Below are positions 1 through 6,666 of a DNA stretch of 6,774 bases, in pieces; positions within the stretch are counted from its first letter, which is position 1; each line of letters begins with the position of its first letter. The notes beneath the pieces are model-generated. The model made no database searches and was not told the origin of the DNA. It saw only the letters and a program-made list of their open reading frames with translations. The stretch lies in NCBI GenBank assembly GCA_005773145.1, contig SXHS01000144.1, positions 1 through 6,774 on the forward strand, in the 5' to 3' direction. The DNA is from Planctomycetaceae bacterium. Lineage in GTDB: Bacteria; Planctomycetota; Planctomycetia; Pirellulales; Pirellulaceae. A program made the translations under genes and the position numbers.

Positions 1-861
1 GAAATCAAAGTGCCCGTTAAGGCCGATGCGGGAGTGGCCGCCGAGGCGGCAGCCGTCACCGTGCTGGGAACCACGGTTGTCCAGGGATCCCCTCAGAGTA
101 AGCTGGCCGTGGCCGATCGCAAAGCAAGACAGATGATTGTCGCCACGACCCTGAAACCCCATTCCGAGGTCAAGCCGCTGTATGACGACGCCGGACGTAC
201 CATCAATCGTGGCAGCACCTACCTAGCGCCGGTCATCGTCGACCGATTGGACGGTTTCAACGGCGAGGTTTTTCTGTGGATGTCGGCATATCAATTTCGC
301 GTTCGTCAAGGCATGCGCGGGCCGGAAGAAGTCATGGTTCCGCCCGGCAAGCGGGATGCCGAGTATCCCGTTTTTGCCCCAGAGTGGATGGAGACGATCC
401 GGACGGCACGAATGTTTCTGCTTAGTGTGACCAAGGAGCCGGACCCCAAAGGGAACATCCGCTACCTGGCCACGCAGACGGGTGGCAGAATTACCATGTC
501 CTTGGAAGGCGCCCTGTTGAAGGTTTCTTATCTGGGCCCGGAATTGTCCGTGGTGCCTGGCCGCACGGTGGATGCGCCGATCAAGATCACCCGCGTGCCA
601 CTGCTGTCGGAGCCAGTGGTTCTCGAATTGCTCGTACCGAACCGGCTCAAGGGATTGGTCTGGATGGATCCGGTAACCGTGGGGCCAGAGAAGCCCGAGG
701 CCTTGCTCAACATTCAGACGGCCGAAGACCTGCATCTCAGAGGGATTCATAAGCTTACCGTGCGGGCGACGGCCATGTTAAAAGGGACTCTGCCCACGGT
801 CTCTGAAGTGCCGCTGGAGGTCGAGTTCCGGCAGCCCGACCCCGTGGCCACAACGCCGTAG
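1..861 (+). CDS. Secreted beta-sandwich protein, C-terminal part (5' end outside window)
   Basis: The reading frame is open from base 1 to a TAG at 859-861, giving 286 residues with no credible start, so this is the tail of a longer gene. It is beta-rich with few helices. Around residues 81-90 is DRLDGFNGEV, followed by VPPG (about 113-116) and a tyrosine/tryptophan-rich stretch. From about residue 172 to 280 there is a second beta-sandwich-like unit with alternating hydrophobic strands that ends in LEVEF. This layout resembles the C-terminal portions of large planctomycete secreted proteins that carry pre-peptidase C-terminal (PPC) or Ig-like domains; that match is from memory of the family style, not a search. 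No catalytic motif is visible, so an adhesive, structural or substrate-binding role is inference. The missing N-terminus should hold the signal peptide and any enzymatic domain. The next gene starts 75 bp downstream on the same strand. Confidence 0.75.
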   Translation, partial: EIKVPVKADAGVAAEAAAVTVLGTTVVQGSPQSKLAVADRKARQMIVATTLKPHSEVKPLYDDAGRTINRGSTYLAPVIVDRLDGFNGEVFLWMSAYQFRVRQGMRGPEEVMVPPGKRDAEYPVFAPEWMETIRTARMFLLSVTKEPDPKGNIRYLATQTGGRITMSLEGALLKVSYLGPELSVVPGRTVDAPIKITRVPLLSEPVVLELLVPNRLKGLVWMDPVTVGPEKPEALLNIQTAEDLHLRGIHKLTVRATAMLKGTLPTVSEVPLEVEFRQPDPVATTP

Positions 862-884
862 CGATAGGACAATGGCGCAGCGTA

Positions 885-908
885 TCTAGCTGCATCTCTA
901 GCTGCATC
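885..908. repeat. Perfect tandem duplication of a 12-bp unit
   Basis: The unit TCTAGCTGCATC occurs twice head to tail with no mismatch (885-896 and 897-908). It lies in the 75-bp gap between the secreted protein fragment and the glycosidase-like gene, ending 28 bp before the latter's ATG. It could be a recent slippage duplication or a pair of direct-repeat protein binding sites. I recognise no regulator for it, and no convincing -35/-10 pair is visible around it. Confidence 0.85.
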
Positions 909-936
909 CGAATCAAGACTAAGGGAAAGGCTCGCT

Positions 937-2643
937 ATGACTGATGCTCTACCGCCAGTGTCCGTATGGGGCTATCGACCGCCACGGGTACATCAGGTAC
1001 TAACGCTGAGAAACTGCGGCCGATTACTCGCGATATGGTCCGGCCTCTGGATAGCATGTGCCACCTGTCCCAACAGCGCGGCTGAGCCAAACCCACAGGG
1101 GGATGCCTGCCGAATGATTGCGACCTGGGACCAGCAAAGCATGTGGTGTCTGCAGATGGGATATGCCAATCGCAAGCAGGCGCCAGATGCTGAGAAGCTC
1201 AAGGCCATCTTGGAGTCGGTTGTTGACGAGCATGCCAAGTCGGGTGTCGATCGGTTGGTCCACTGCGTGTTTGCACTCCCTGAGGGGGTCGTGCCCGCTG
1301 GGATGAAGTCCTTCTACAGGCGTGGCTGGAAAGGCGACTTAGGTGGCAACGACCATTCGCATATCCATGTCATGGAGGAAGGTGGACACGACACCATTCA
1401 GGTGATCCTCGACCGATCTCGGCAGCAAGGGATGCAGTTTCTGGCCGGATTGCGCATGAATGACCGACATGGCAACGCGGGCGAATCACAGTTTGGTCGT
1501 GCGCATCCGGACTGGCTCATTAAAGATCCCAAGTTTCCCGCGCTGGATTACCGTCAGGCGGGAGTTCGGCAAGCGGTACTGGACGTGGCACGCGAGATGT
1601 TGGAGCGGTACGACGTCGACGGCATTGAACTCGACTGGATGCGGCACTGCCATGTCTTCAATCCGTCGGAGGCTGAGCAGAGTGCGCCGATCTTGACCGC
1701 TTTTGTGGCGGATATGCGCAAACTGCTGGACGAGGCGGCCCGCAAACGCGGGCGCGATCGACTGTTGCTAGGAGTTCGCGTGGCCCAAACAGCGGATGAG
1801 TGCCGCGTATTGGGTTACGACGTGCGAGCTTGGGCGCAGCAAGGCATCGTCGACTACATGTGCCCCTCGGACTTTTTCTATAACGACTGCAATGTCGAGA
1901 CCGAAAAATTCGTAGCGATGACCCGCGGGACACGATGCAAGGTGTATCCGTCCATTCACGCCAAGATTGCACATGATCATTTCCACGCGGTACCTTCGCT
2001 GGCGAATTATCGCGCGACGGCGAAAAACTTTTTTGCATACGGCGCCGATGGCGTCTCGGTGTACAACTACCACTACCACTGGCGCGCCGACATGGGCCCC
2101 GAGGAAGATTGGCCGGGTGTCATGCAGTACCTGGCGGAAGTGCGAGACGCGGCCACGGTCGCTCGCGGAAATCGCCACTATTTGTACTACCCGCTTTGGT
2201 TACCCGGCAAGTGCCCCACCGGTCCCCAATTCAACAAGACCAACACCATCACTCTGAAGCCCGATCAACCCAACGGAGCCGTTACGTTCCGCATGGCCGA
2301 AGATCTGGCCGATCCGACGTGGGACACGCGTCTGGAGTTCAAGCTGATGGGAAAATCGGAAAGCGTGTCCCCGAATATCGAGGGGGGCACCTTGCGTGTC
2401 CGTTTGAATGGTCACGACATCAAGGCTGACCAGTTGACGTCGACGCTGGTCGCGGCAGGTCGACCGGAGTCGGCGGGCCGGCGCCTCCCTGCGTACCAAC
2501 TCTACCGACTTCCGCTGGATGCTAAGATCGCCCGTTGGGGCGATAATGTGTTGGAGCTAACCTGGACCGACTTGCCAAGGAATGCCGACGAAGCGGGTTG
2601 GCTCGCTCAGGAATTCGAGGTCTTTGTTACTGGCAAAGAGTAA
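937..2643 (+). CDS. Secreted glycoside-hydrolase-like TIM-barrel protein
   Basis: The product has 568 residues. The ATG at 937 follows GGGAAAGG (923-930) at 6-nt spacing. An export signal is likely: a long polar N-region, a hydrophobic stretch at about residues 29-43 (LLAIWSGLWIA), then a plausible cleavage site after SAA (47-49). The central region (about 60-405) looks like a (beta/alpha)8 barrel: VDRLVHCVF (104-112), the stretch MQFLAGLRM (166-174), DVDGIELDW (226-234) at the end of a strand, a Cys/Asp-containing DYMCPSDFF (306-314), and the aromatic YNYHYHW (376-382). The GIELDW strand with acidic E231 and D233 resembles family-10-like glycosylhydrolases of the GHL10/DUF187 kind, which act on extracellular polysaccharide. 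A C-terminal domain (about 435-565), with LRVRLNGHDI, DNVLELTW and EVFVTG, looks like a beta-jelly-roll accessory or carbohydrate-binding module. Substrate and activity are not determinable. It could instead be a non-catalytic barrel. Confidence 0.7.
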   Translation: MTDALPPVSVWGYRPPRVHQVLTLRNCGRLLAIWSGLWIACATCPNSAAEPNPQGDACRMIATWDQQSMWCLQMGYANRKQAPDAEKLKAILESVVDEHAKSGVDRLVHCVFALPEGVVPAGMKSFYRRGWKGDLGGNDHSHIHVMEEGGHDTIQVILDRSRQQGMQFLAGLRMNDRHGNAGESQFGRAHPDWLIKDPKFPALDYRQAGVRQAVLDVAREMLERYDVDGIELDWMRHCHVFNPSEAEQSAPILTAFVADMRKLLDEAARKRGRDRLLLGVRVAQTADECRVLGYDVRAWAQQGIVDYMCPSDFFYNDCNVETEKFVAMTRGTRCKVYPSIHAKIAHDHFHAVPSLANYRATAKNFFAYGADGVSVYNYHYHWRADMGPEEDWPGVMQYLAEVRDAATVARGNRHYLYYPLWLPGKCPTGPQFNKTNTITLKPDQPNGAVTFRMAEDLADPTWDTRLEFKLMGKSESVSPNIEGGTLRVRLNGHDIKADQLTSTLVAAGRPESAGRRLPAYQLYRLPLDAKIARWGDNVLELTWTDLPRNADEAGWLAQEFEVFVTGKE

Positions 2644-2692
2644 CGGGGAAGATGCCTGTGCCAGTGCAGCCGGCCCAATACAGCCGGGAACA

Positions 2693-3154
2693 TTACCGAT
2701 TCGGGGCGGCGGCTGGCGGGCTTTCCGTTTGATCGGCTAAGAGGGCCTCGAGTCGCGTCGCGATCTGTTGTTGCATGTCGTCGCGCGAGCCGACGATGGC
2801 GTCGACTTTCTCTCCGCGGTGAAAGAAGAGAATCGCCGGGATATTACTAATTTGATACTCGTTGCTCACGCGAGGACATTCGTCGACATTCGCCTTGGCA
2901 ACAACGGCCCGTCCGGCGAATTGTGTGGCGACGGCCTCCACTGCCGGTGCAATCTCGCGACATGGCCCGCACCAAGTTGCCCAGAAGTCCACGACAACCG
3001 GCTGGTCGCTGTTCAGGACCACGGATGCGAAGCTTTGATCGGTCACCTTCGTGGTCGCCGTAGGGTGCTCCACTTCGGCTGGCCGATTGGTACAGCCGCC
3101 GATACTCCACAACCCGGTCATCACTGCGAGAACCAACATTCTCTTGTATTGCAT
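2693..3154 (-). CDS. Thioredoxin-fold lipoprotein
   Basis: The product has 153 residues. The N-terminus MQYKRMLVLAVMTGLWSIGGC is a short lipoprotein signal with a lipobox-like SIGGC, so C21 would be lipidated and the protein tethered to a membrane facing outward. A linker to about residue 33 is followed by a complete thioredoxin domain: VVVDFWATWCGPC (53-65) with catalytic C62 and C65 and the buried acid D56, a KANVDECP strand (88-94), and the cis-proline loop NIPA (104-107, P106). This is a classical thiol-disulfide oxidoreductase site, as in TrxA, here with an export signal. After about residue 140 a Pro/Ala tail closes the protein. Translation is supported by AGGA at 3162-3165, 7 nt before the ATG. 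It lies 54 bp downstream of the sigma-54 activator on the same strand and may be co-transcribed with it. Whether it reduces or oxidises partners outside the cytoplasm cannot be told from sequence. Confidence 0.9.
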   Translation of the reverse strand: MQYKRMLVLAVMTGLWSIGGCTNRPAEVEHPTATTKVTDQSFASVVLNSDQPVVVDFWATWCGPCREIAPAVEAVATQFAGRAVVAKANVDECPRVSNEYQISNIPAILFFHRGEKVDAIVGSRDDMQQQIATRLEALLADQTESPPAAAPNR

Positions 3155-3208
3155 ATTTGCATCCTACCACGTCTGAGTGGAGTCCGTTAGTCCCGAAGGC
3201 CATCGATT

Positions 3209-5194
3209 TCAGTCATCGGTTTCCTGATCCCCCGTGGGCATTCCCAATTGGTGCATCTTCCGATAGAGGTTGGAGCGATGCAGGCCCATACGCTGAGCTG
3301 CTAAGCTTATGTTGCCCTGCGACCGTTCGATATGCTCGCGGATGTATTCCATCTGAAACGTCTGGGTCGCCAAGTTCAACGGCAATTCAGAGGCCACCGA
3401 GGCCCCCGATCGTTTTGCGGCGCCTAGAACGAAGGCCAGGTCGGCCACATCCACGACCTCGGCATCCGACAGGTAGGCCAGTCGTTCCATGAGGTTTCGT
3501 AACTCCCGCACGTTGCCGGGCCAGGTATGAGTCAGCAAGCGTTGTTGAGCGGCGGGCGTGAGTTGAGGCACGGGCCGGTGGGCTTGGGCGCAGAAGCGGC
3601 CGAGGAAGTGATCCGCCAGCAGCAGGATATCCTGCCCGCGCGTTCTAAGTGGGGGCAATTCCAGCGTGACCACGTGCAGGCGGAAGAAGAGGTCCTCACG
3701 GAATTTTCCTGCTTGCACCATGCGTGCCAAGTCGTGATTGGTGGCGGCCACGACACGCGCCTCGATGGCGATCGGGACGGATCCCCCCACCCGAACAATC
3801 ACCTTTTCCTCGAGCACGCGCAATAACTTGGCTTGACCGCTGGGACTCAGGTCGCCGATCTCGTCCAGGAAAATCGTCCCGCCACATGCCAATTCGAATT
3901 TTCCAGGTCGCGATTGGTGGGCGTCGGTGAAGGCACCTTTTTCGTGGCCGAACAGCTCACTTTCCAGCAAGGTCTCGGCAATTGCGGCGCAATTCACCGC
4001 GACGAACGGTTCGTCACGGCGCGGGCTGCGATAATGGATCCATTGACTCACGACTTCCTTTCCCGTGCCGTTTTCTCCCAGGATCAATAGGGACAGATCC
4101 GTGGAGGCCACTCGTTCGATCGTTGCACGCAGCGTTTGGATGGCGGGGCTAGCACCGATCCACTGAACTTTGGCCGCGGCATCGTCGGCCAAAAGTCGAC
4201 GACTGACTAATAGCCGTTCAAACTGTTGGCTGTTTTGCAGGGCGTTGGCCGCATGTGCGGCCAATTCGGTCAGTGCTTCTTCGTCCTCCGCCGTGAAGTC
4301 CCCCTGACGCTTGTTAATCATTTCGAATGCGCCCACCACGTCGCCATTGGCACGTCGCAGTGGCACGCAGAGCAATGTGCGCGTTTGAAAGCCCAATTGG
4401 CGGTCGGTGTGGCGATCGATGAGTTGTTGGCCATCATCCCGATCGACTCGCATCGATTGGCCCGTCTGTACGACGTGGCCGACCACGCCTTTGTGATCGG
4501 CAATCCGCAGCTCACCGCTCTCAACACCCAGCGCTGGACGGGCAATTAACGTCTTGCTGCGACGGTCCCACACAAAGATGCTGGCTCTCTCGGCCAAAAG
4601 TAAGCGGGTGGAAGCTTCCGCTATCTGTTCGAGCAGAGATTGCGTGTCCAACGTCTGATGCCAACGCGACGCGAGGGTGAGCATGGCGGCCTGACGCTCC
4701 ACGCGCCGACCTTGCTGATCACGTGTTCGCGATACGCTCAACGCAACGGACAGGGCCAGGGCCAAGCGGCGCCAGTCCAAGTCGGCAAGCTGTCGTGCGC
4801 CGGTCCGGCGCGGAATCCGTACCGCCAACACGCTGGACAAATCGGCCTTCGCATCCATGGGAATGACGATCCAATCGGCCTGACGGACGAGCTGGTCGCG
4901 ATCCAGCGATTCGGCCAGCAGTTCGGTCGGCGGCATGTGGGCCGTCTGGGAGGCGGCGCCTGGGACCGACGACGTCGACGGATGATGTTGCCACTGGCCA
5001 CGGCTGGCCGTGCAGATCGCCGCCAGCTCCGCCAATCCACGCTCCGTCAGCTGCCGGAGGGCATGGTCCTGAAAGGCCTCATGAGTGAGCGATTCGCGCA
5101 GGCCGAGCAACCAGGTATGTGCCAGGGATTCGACAACATCGTGGCCCTCTTCCTCGGGGGCCTCTTTCGGTGAGTGGTCCGATTGTGAACGCAT
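3209..5194 (-). CDS. Sigma-54-dependent activator with GAF sensor, AAA+ and Fis-type HTH domains
   Basis: A 661-residue bacterial enhancer-binding protein that should remodel RNA polymerase-sigma-54 by ATP hydrolysis. Residues 1-170 are a weakly conserved region whose end (WIVIPMD at 108-114, LAVRIPRR at 123-130) resembles a degenerate GAF half. A GAF domain spans about 175-320 (ASIFVWDRRS at 204-213, LLCVPLRR at 274-281, VVGAFEMINK at 286-295). The AAA+ domain (about 342-575) has Walker A GENGTGKE (373-380), sigma-54 contact loop GAFTDA (420-425, in place of GAFTGA), Walker B TIFLDEIGD (440-448), FREDLFFRL (498-506) with the two arginine-finger positions R499 and R505, and TWPGNVREL. A Fis-type helix-turn-helix occupies about 616-652 (NISLAAQRMGLHRSNLYRK). 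There is no receiver domain, so control by a small ligand or redox signal through GAF is likely; the ligand is unknown. The start is supported by AGGAGG (5207-5212). It is divergent from fabI, and its target promoters are not visible in the window. Confidence 0.95.
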   Translation of the reverse strand: MRSQSDHSPKEAPEEEGHDVVESLAHTWLLGLRESLTHEAFQDHALRQLTERGLAELAAICTASRGQWQHHPSTSSVPGAASQTAHMPPTELLAESLDRDQLVRQADWIVIPMDAKADLSSVLAVRIPRRTGARQLADLDWRRLALALSVALSVSRTRDQQGRRVERQAAMLTLASRWHQTLDTQSLLEQIAEASTRLLLAERASIFVWDRRSKTLIARPALGVESGELRIADHKGVVGHVVQTGQSMRVDRDDGQQLIDRHTDRQLGFQTRTLLCVPLRRANGDVVGAFEMINKRQGDFTAEDEEALTELAAHAANALQNSQQFERLLVSRRLLADDAAAKVQWIGASPAIQTLRATIERVASTDLSLLILGENGTGKEVVSQWIHYRSPRRDEPFVAVNCAAIAETLLESELFGHEKGAFTDAHQSRPGKFELACGGTIFLDEIGDLSPSGQAKLLRVLEEKVIVRVGGSVPIAIEARVVAATNHDLARMVQAGKFREDLFFRLHVVTLELPPLRTRGQDILLLADHFLGRFCAQAHRPVPQLTPAAQQRLLTHTWPGNVRELRNLMERLAYLSDAEVVDVADLAFVLGAAKRSGASVASELPLNLATQTFQMEYIREHIERSQGNISLAAQRMGLHRSNLYRKMHQLGMPTGDQETDD

Positions 5195-5206
5195 CCGCCG
5201 CCGGCA

Positions 5207-5212
5207 CCTCCT
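5207..5212 (-). promoter_or_regulatory. Strong Shine-Dalgarno of the sigma-54 activator
   Basis: The minus strand reads AGGAGG (AGGAGGTG over 5205-5212), a near-complete match to the 16S anti-SD, 10-12 nt before the ATG at 5194. The spacing is slightly long, but no other in-frame start lies closer, so it fixes this start. It is the strongest ribosome binding site in the window. Confidence 0.75.
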
Positions 5213-5260
5213 GGCTGCGGGCCACAGGCCTTGCCCGGGCCCCCTGGCCGAACATCACGA

Positions 5261-5271
5261 TTGACTGTCAA
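5261..5271. promoter_or_regulatory. Candidate operator palindrome TTGACTGTCAA
   Basis: A perfect 11-bp inverted repeat (TTGAC-T-GTCAA) lies in the divergent gap between the sigma-54 activator and fabI, 113 bp before the fabI start. It is flanked by the most AT-rich run of the gap (AAATAATA). The minus strand of that run gives TATTAT (5277-5272), a 5/6 match to a -10 box, which would put the palindrome at the start site of the activator transcript. No well-placed -35 goes with it. The half-site pattern TTGA-n3-TCAA is that of MarR-family FabT operators in streptococci as I recall them. Binding by any protein is inference. Confidence 0.4.
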
Positions 5272-5282
5272 ATAATAGGCGA

Positions 5283-5292
5283 TTCGTACGAA
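5283..5292. promoter_or_regulatory. Candidate operator palindrome TTCGTACGAA
   Basis: A perfect 10-bp palindrome whose centre is about 21.5 bp from the centre of the TTGACTGTCAA palindrome, close to two turns of B-DNA. Both would face the same side of the helix, an arrangement typical of paired repressor or activator sites. I do not recognise a regulator for this sequence, and a 10-bp palindrome can arise by chance. Confidence 0.3.
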
Positions 5293-5384
5293 CAAGGCGA
5301 GTCGGTGCGATCGCGGCGGCTGGCATCGCGGCCACGATTACGTCAACCAAGATAACCATTGCAGGGGAAGGCAGGACTGCTCCG

Positions 5385-6218
5385 ATGAATTGGTTTGAAG
5401 GCAAAAAAGGATTGATTGTTGGGGTCGCCAACGACCGGTCGATCGCTTGGGCCATTGCCCGCGAGGTATTGACCCAGGGGGGAGTCTGTGGCTTTACCCA
5501 TCTGCCGGACCGTCCGGATGACGACAAGCAGAAAAACCGACGTCGGGTTTCCAAGTGCACCGAGGAATTCTCGAATGCTCGGTTTCTGGTGCCTTTGGAT
5601 GTGCAGAAGGACGAAGACTTGGCGGCGGTCGCGGCCAAGACGAAGGAAGAGTTCGGTACTATCGATTTCTTGCTGCATTCGGTCGCCTTCGCCGATCGCG
5701 ACGACCTATCGCGGAGCACCATGCAGACCAGCCGTCAGGGATTCAAGATGGCCATGGAGATCAGTGCCTACAGCCTGATTGCGCTAGTGAACGCGGTGCA
5801 GGATGTGTTGAGCCCCAACGCCTCCGTCCTGACCATGACCTACTTTGGCGGTGAAAAGTGTGTGCCAGGTTATAACGTCATGGGGATCTGCAAGGCCGCC
5901 TTGGACGCGACCGTGCGCTACCTGGCTTTCGATCTGGGGCCACGCGGAGTTCGCGTGAATGCCATCAGCGCGGGACCGCTCAAGACGTTGGCCGGCACGG
6001 CCGCCGGTGTGGGAGATATGGTGCAGCTGTATGAAAAAATGTCCCCGATGGGCCGGAACATCACCCATGACGAAGTGGGGCGATCGGGCGCGTTCCTACT
6101 GTCGTCCTATTCGGATGGCATCACGGGCGAAATTTTGCACGTGGATGCCGGCTACAACATCATGGGCTCCCCCGGACGCCTGCTGGATGGTGCCCGAGCT
6201 GCCGTGACGGGCGGATAA
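5385..6218 (+). CDS. fabI: Enoyl-[acyl-carrier-protein] reductase FabI
   Basis: FabI reduces trans-2-enoyl-ACP to acyl-ACP with NAD(P)H, the last step of each cytoplasmic type II fatty-acid elongation round. The 277-residue product has the family's landmarks in order: the cofactor loop GLIVGVANDRSIAWAIA (9-25), LHSVAFA (97-103), LTMTYFGGEK (149-158) with the second conserved tyrosine Y153, the catalytic pair Y163-x6-K170 in GYNVMGICKAAL, VRVNAISAGPLKTLAG (189-204), and GEILHVDAGY (248-257). The Tyr-x6-Lys spacing is FabI-specific and separates it from FabG (Tyr-x3-Lys). It is slightly longer than E. coli FabI (262 residues), with an insertion after FTH (37-39) containing PDRPDDD and a basic KNRRR, plus a C-terminal extension. 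A101 sits where E. coli FabI has G93; alanine there is also normal in Gram-positive FabI. AGGA at 5373-5376 lies 8 nt before the ATG. It heads a likely fabI-mutT unit. Confidence 0.97.
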   Translation: MNWFEGKKGLIVGVANDRSIAWAIAREVLTQGGVCGFTHLPDRPDDDKQKNRRRVSKCTEEFSNARFLVPLDVQKDEDLAAVAAKTKEEFGTIDFLLHSVAFADRDDLSRSTMQTSRQGFKMAMEISAYSLIALVNAVQDVLSPNASVLTMTYFGGEKCVPGYNVMGICKAALDATVRYLAFDLGPRGVRVNAISAGPLKTLAGTAAGVGDMVQLYEKMSPMGRNITHDEVGRSGAFLLSSYSDGITGEILHVDAGYNIMGSPGRLLDGARAAVTGG

Positions 6219-6245
6219 GGCGCGCAGGCCATCCCAGTGACCGAT

Positions 6246-6249
6246 GGAG
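6246..6249 (+). promoter_or_regulatory. Shine-Dalgarno GGAG that favours the inner mutT start
   Basis: GGAG ends 6 nt before the ATG at 6256 and overlaps the earlier in-frame ATG at 6244. The earlier ATG has only a distant AGG (6226-6228) upstream. This makes 6256 the better start; the two differ by four residues. Confidence 0.5.
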
Positions 6250-6255
6250 CGCCCG

Positions 6256-6666
6256 ATGGGCGAGTCCCCCGCACCGGACGAGACGGACGTCGCGATCGCG
6301 GTCGTGCAGCGCACGATGCAGGGAGAACGCCATATTCTTGCCGGACCGCGCCCCGCCGGACGCCCGTTGGCCGGGTTTTGGGAATTTCCCGGGGGAAAGG
6401 TGGCCCCCGGGGAGTCGGCGGAGCAGGCCGCGATACGCGAGTGTCGTGAGGAAACGGGACTCGTCGTCCGCGTCCTGCGCGGCCTATCGGAGCGGTCCTA
6501 CGAATACCCACACGGGCGGGTTCGGCTCCACTTTTTTCTCTGTGACTTGTGCAGTCCCCGGGATGAGCCGCGGGAGCCGTTTCGTTGGATTCCCGTAGGT
6601 GAAGTATCCGCGTACGCCTTTCCTCCGGCCAATCAATCCGTCTTGGAGGAACTTGCTGACGGCTAA
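6256..6666 (+). CDS. mutT: MutT-type Nudix hydrolase (8-oxo-dGTP diphosphatase)
   Basis: The product has 136 residues from the ATG at 6256, or 140 if the ATG at 6244 is used. The E. coli enzyme has about 129. It hydrolyses nucleoside triphosphates, classically 8-oxo-dGTP to 8-oxo-dGMP, so that the oxidised base is not incorporated into DNA. The conserved fold begins at DVAIAVVQR (about 11-19). WEFPGGK (42-48) leads into a full Nudix box G-x5-E-x7-REUxEExGU at 47-69, including RECREETGL with metal-binding E65 and E66. FPPAN (122-126) near the C-terminus matches the MutT segment whose asparagine contacts the 8-oxoguanine base in the E. coli enzyme, so true MutT specificity is likely rather than a generic Nudix activity. 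It begins 37 bp after fabI on the same strand. Its stop overlaps the stop of the convergent membrane protein. Confidence 0.93.
   Translation: MGESPAPDETDVAIAVVQRTMQGERHILAGPRPAGRPLAGFWEFPGGKVAPGESAEQAAIRECREETGLVVRVLRGLSERSYEYPHGRVRLHFFLCDLCSPRDEPREPFRWIPVGEVSAYAFPPANQSVLEELADG

Noticed and set aside
1658..2178. Two long minus-strand frames (126 and 136 codons) inside the glycosidase-like gene
   Set aside because: Both are antisense to a gene with clear signal-segment and barrel features. Their sequences are low-complexity Arg/Ser/Val-rich shadows.
2670..2687. Possible bidirectional terminator between the glycosidase-like gene and the thioredoxin gene (CCGGC, 8-nt loop, GCCGG)
   Set aside because: The stem is only 5 bp with no T-run on either side, too weak to call a terminator.
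4640..5173. 177-codon plus-strand open frame antisense to the activator's N-terminal region
   Set aside because: It lies wholly inside the well-supported minus-strand activator gene, has a composition typical of a shadow frame in high-GC DNA, and shows no recognisable motif.
5221..5250. GC-rich imperfect inverted repeat (GGCC...CCTGGCC) in the activator leader
   Set aside because: The arms match only with bulges and the segment is simply very GC-rich. I cannot support a riboswitch or attenuator.
5261..5289. Sigma-70 promoter for fabI using TTGACT (5261-5266) as -35
   Set aside because: The hexamer 17 bp downstream is TCGTAC, a poor -10, and 16- or 18-bp spacings are no better.
5195..5384. 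Sigma-54 (-24/-12) promoter in front of fabI or the activator
   Set aside because: No TGGC-n-TTGC arrangement with the right spacing is present on either strand, so self-regulation through sigma-54 cannot be claimed.
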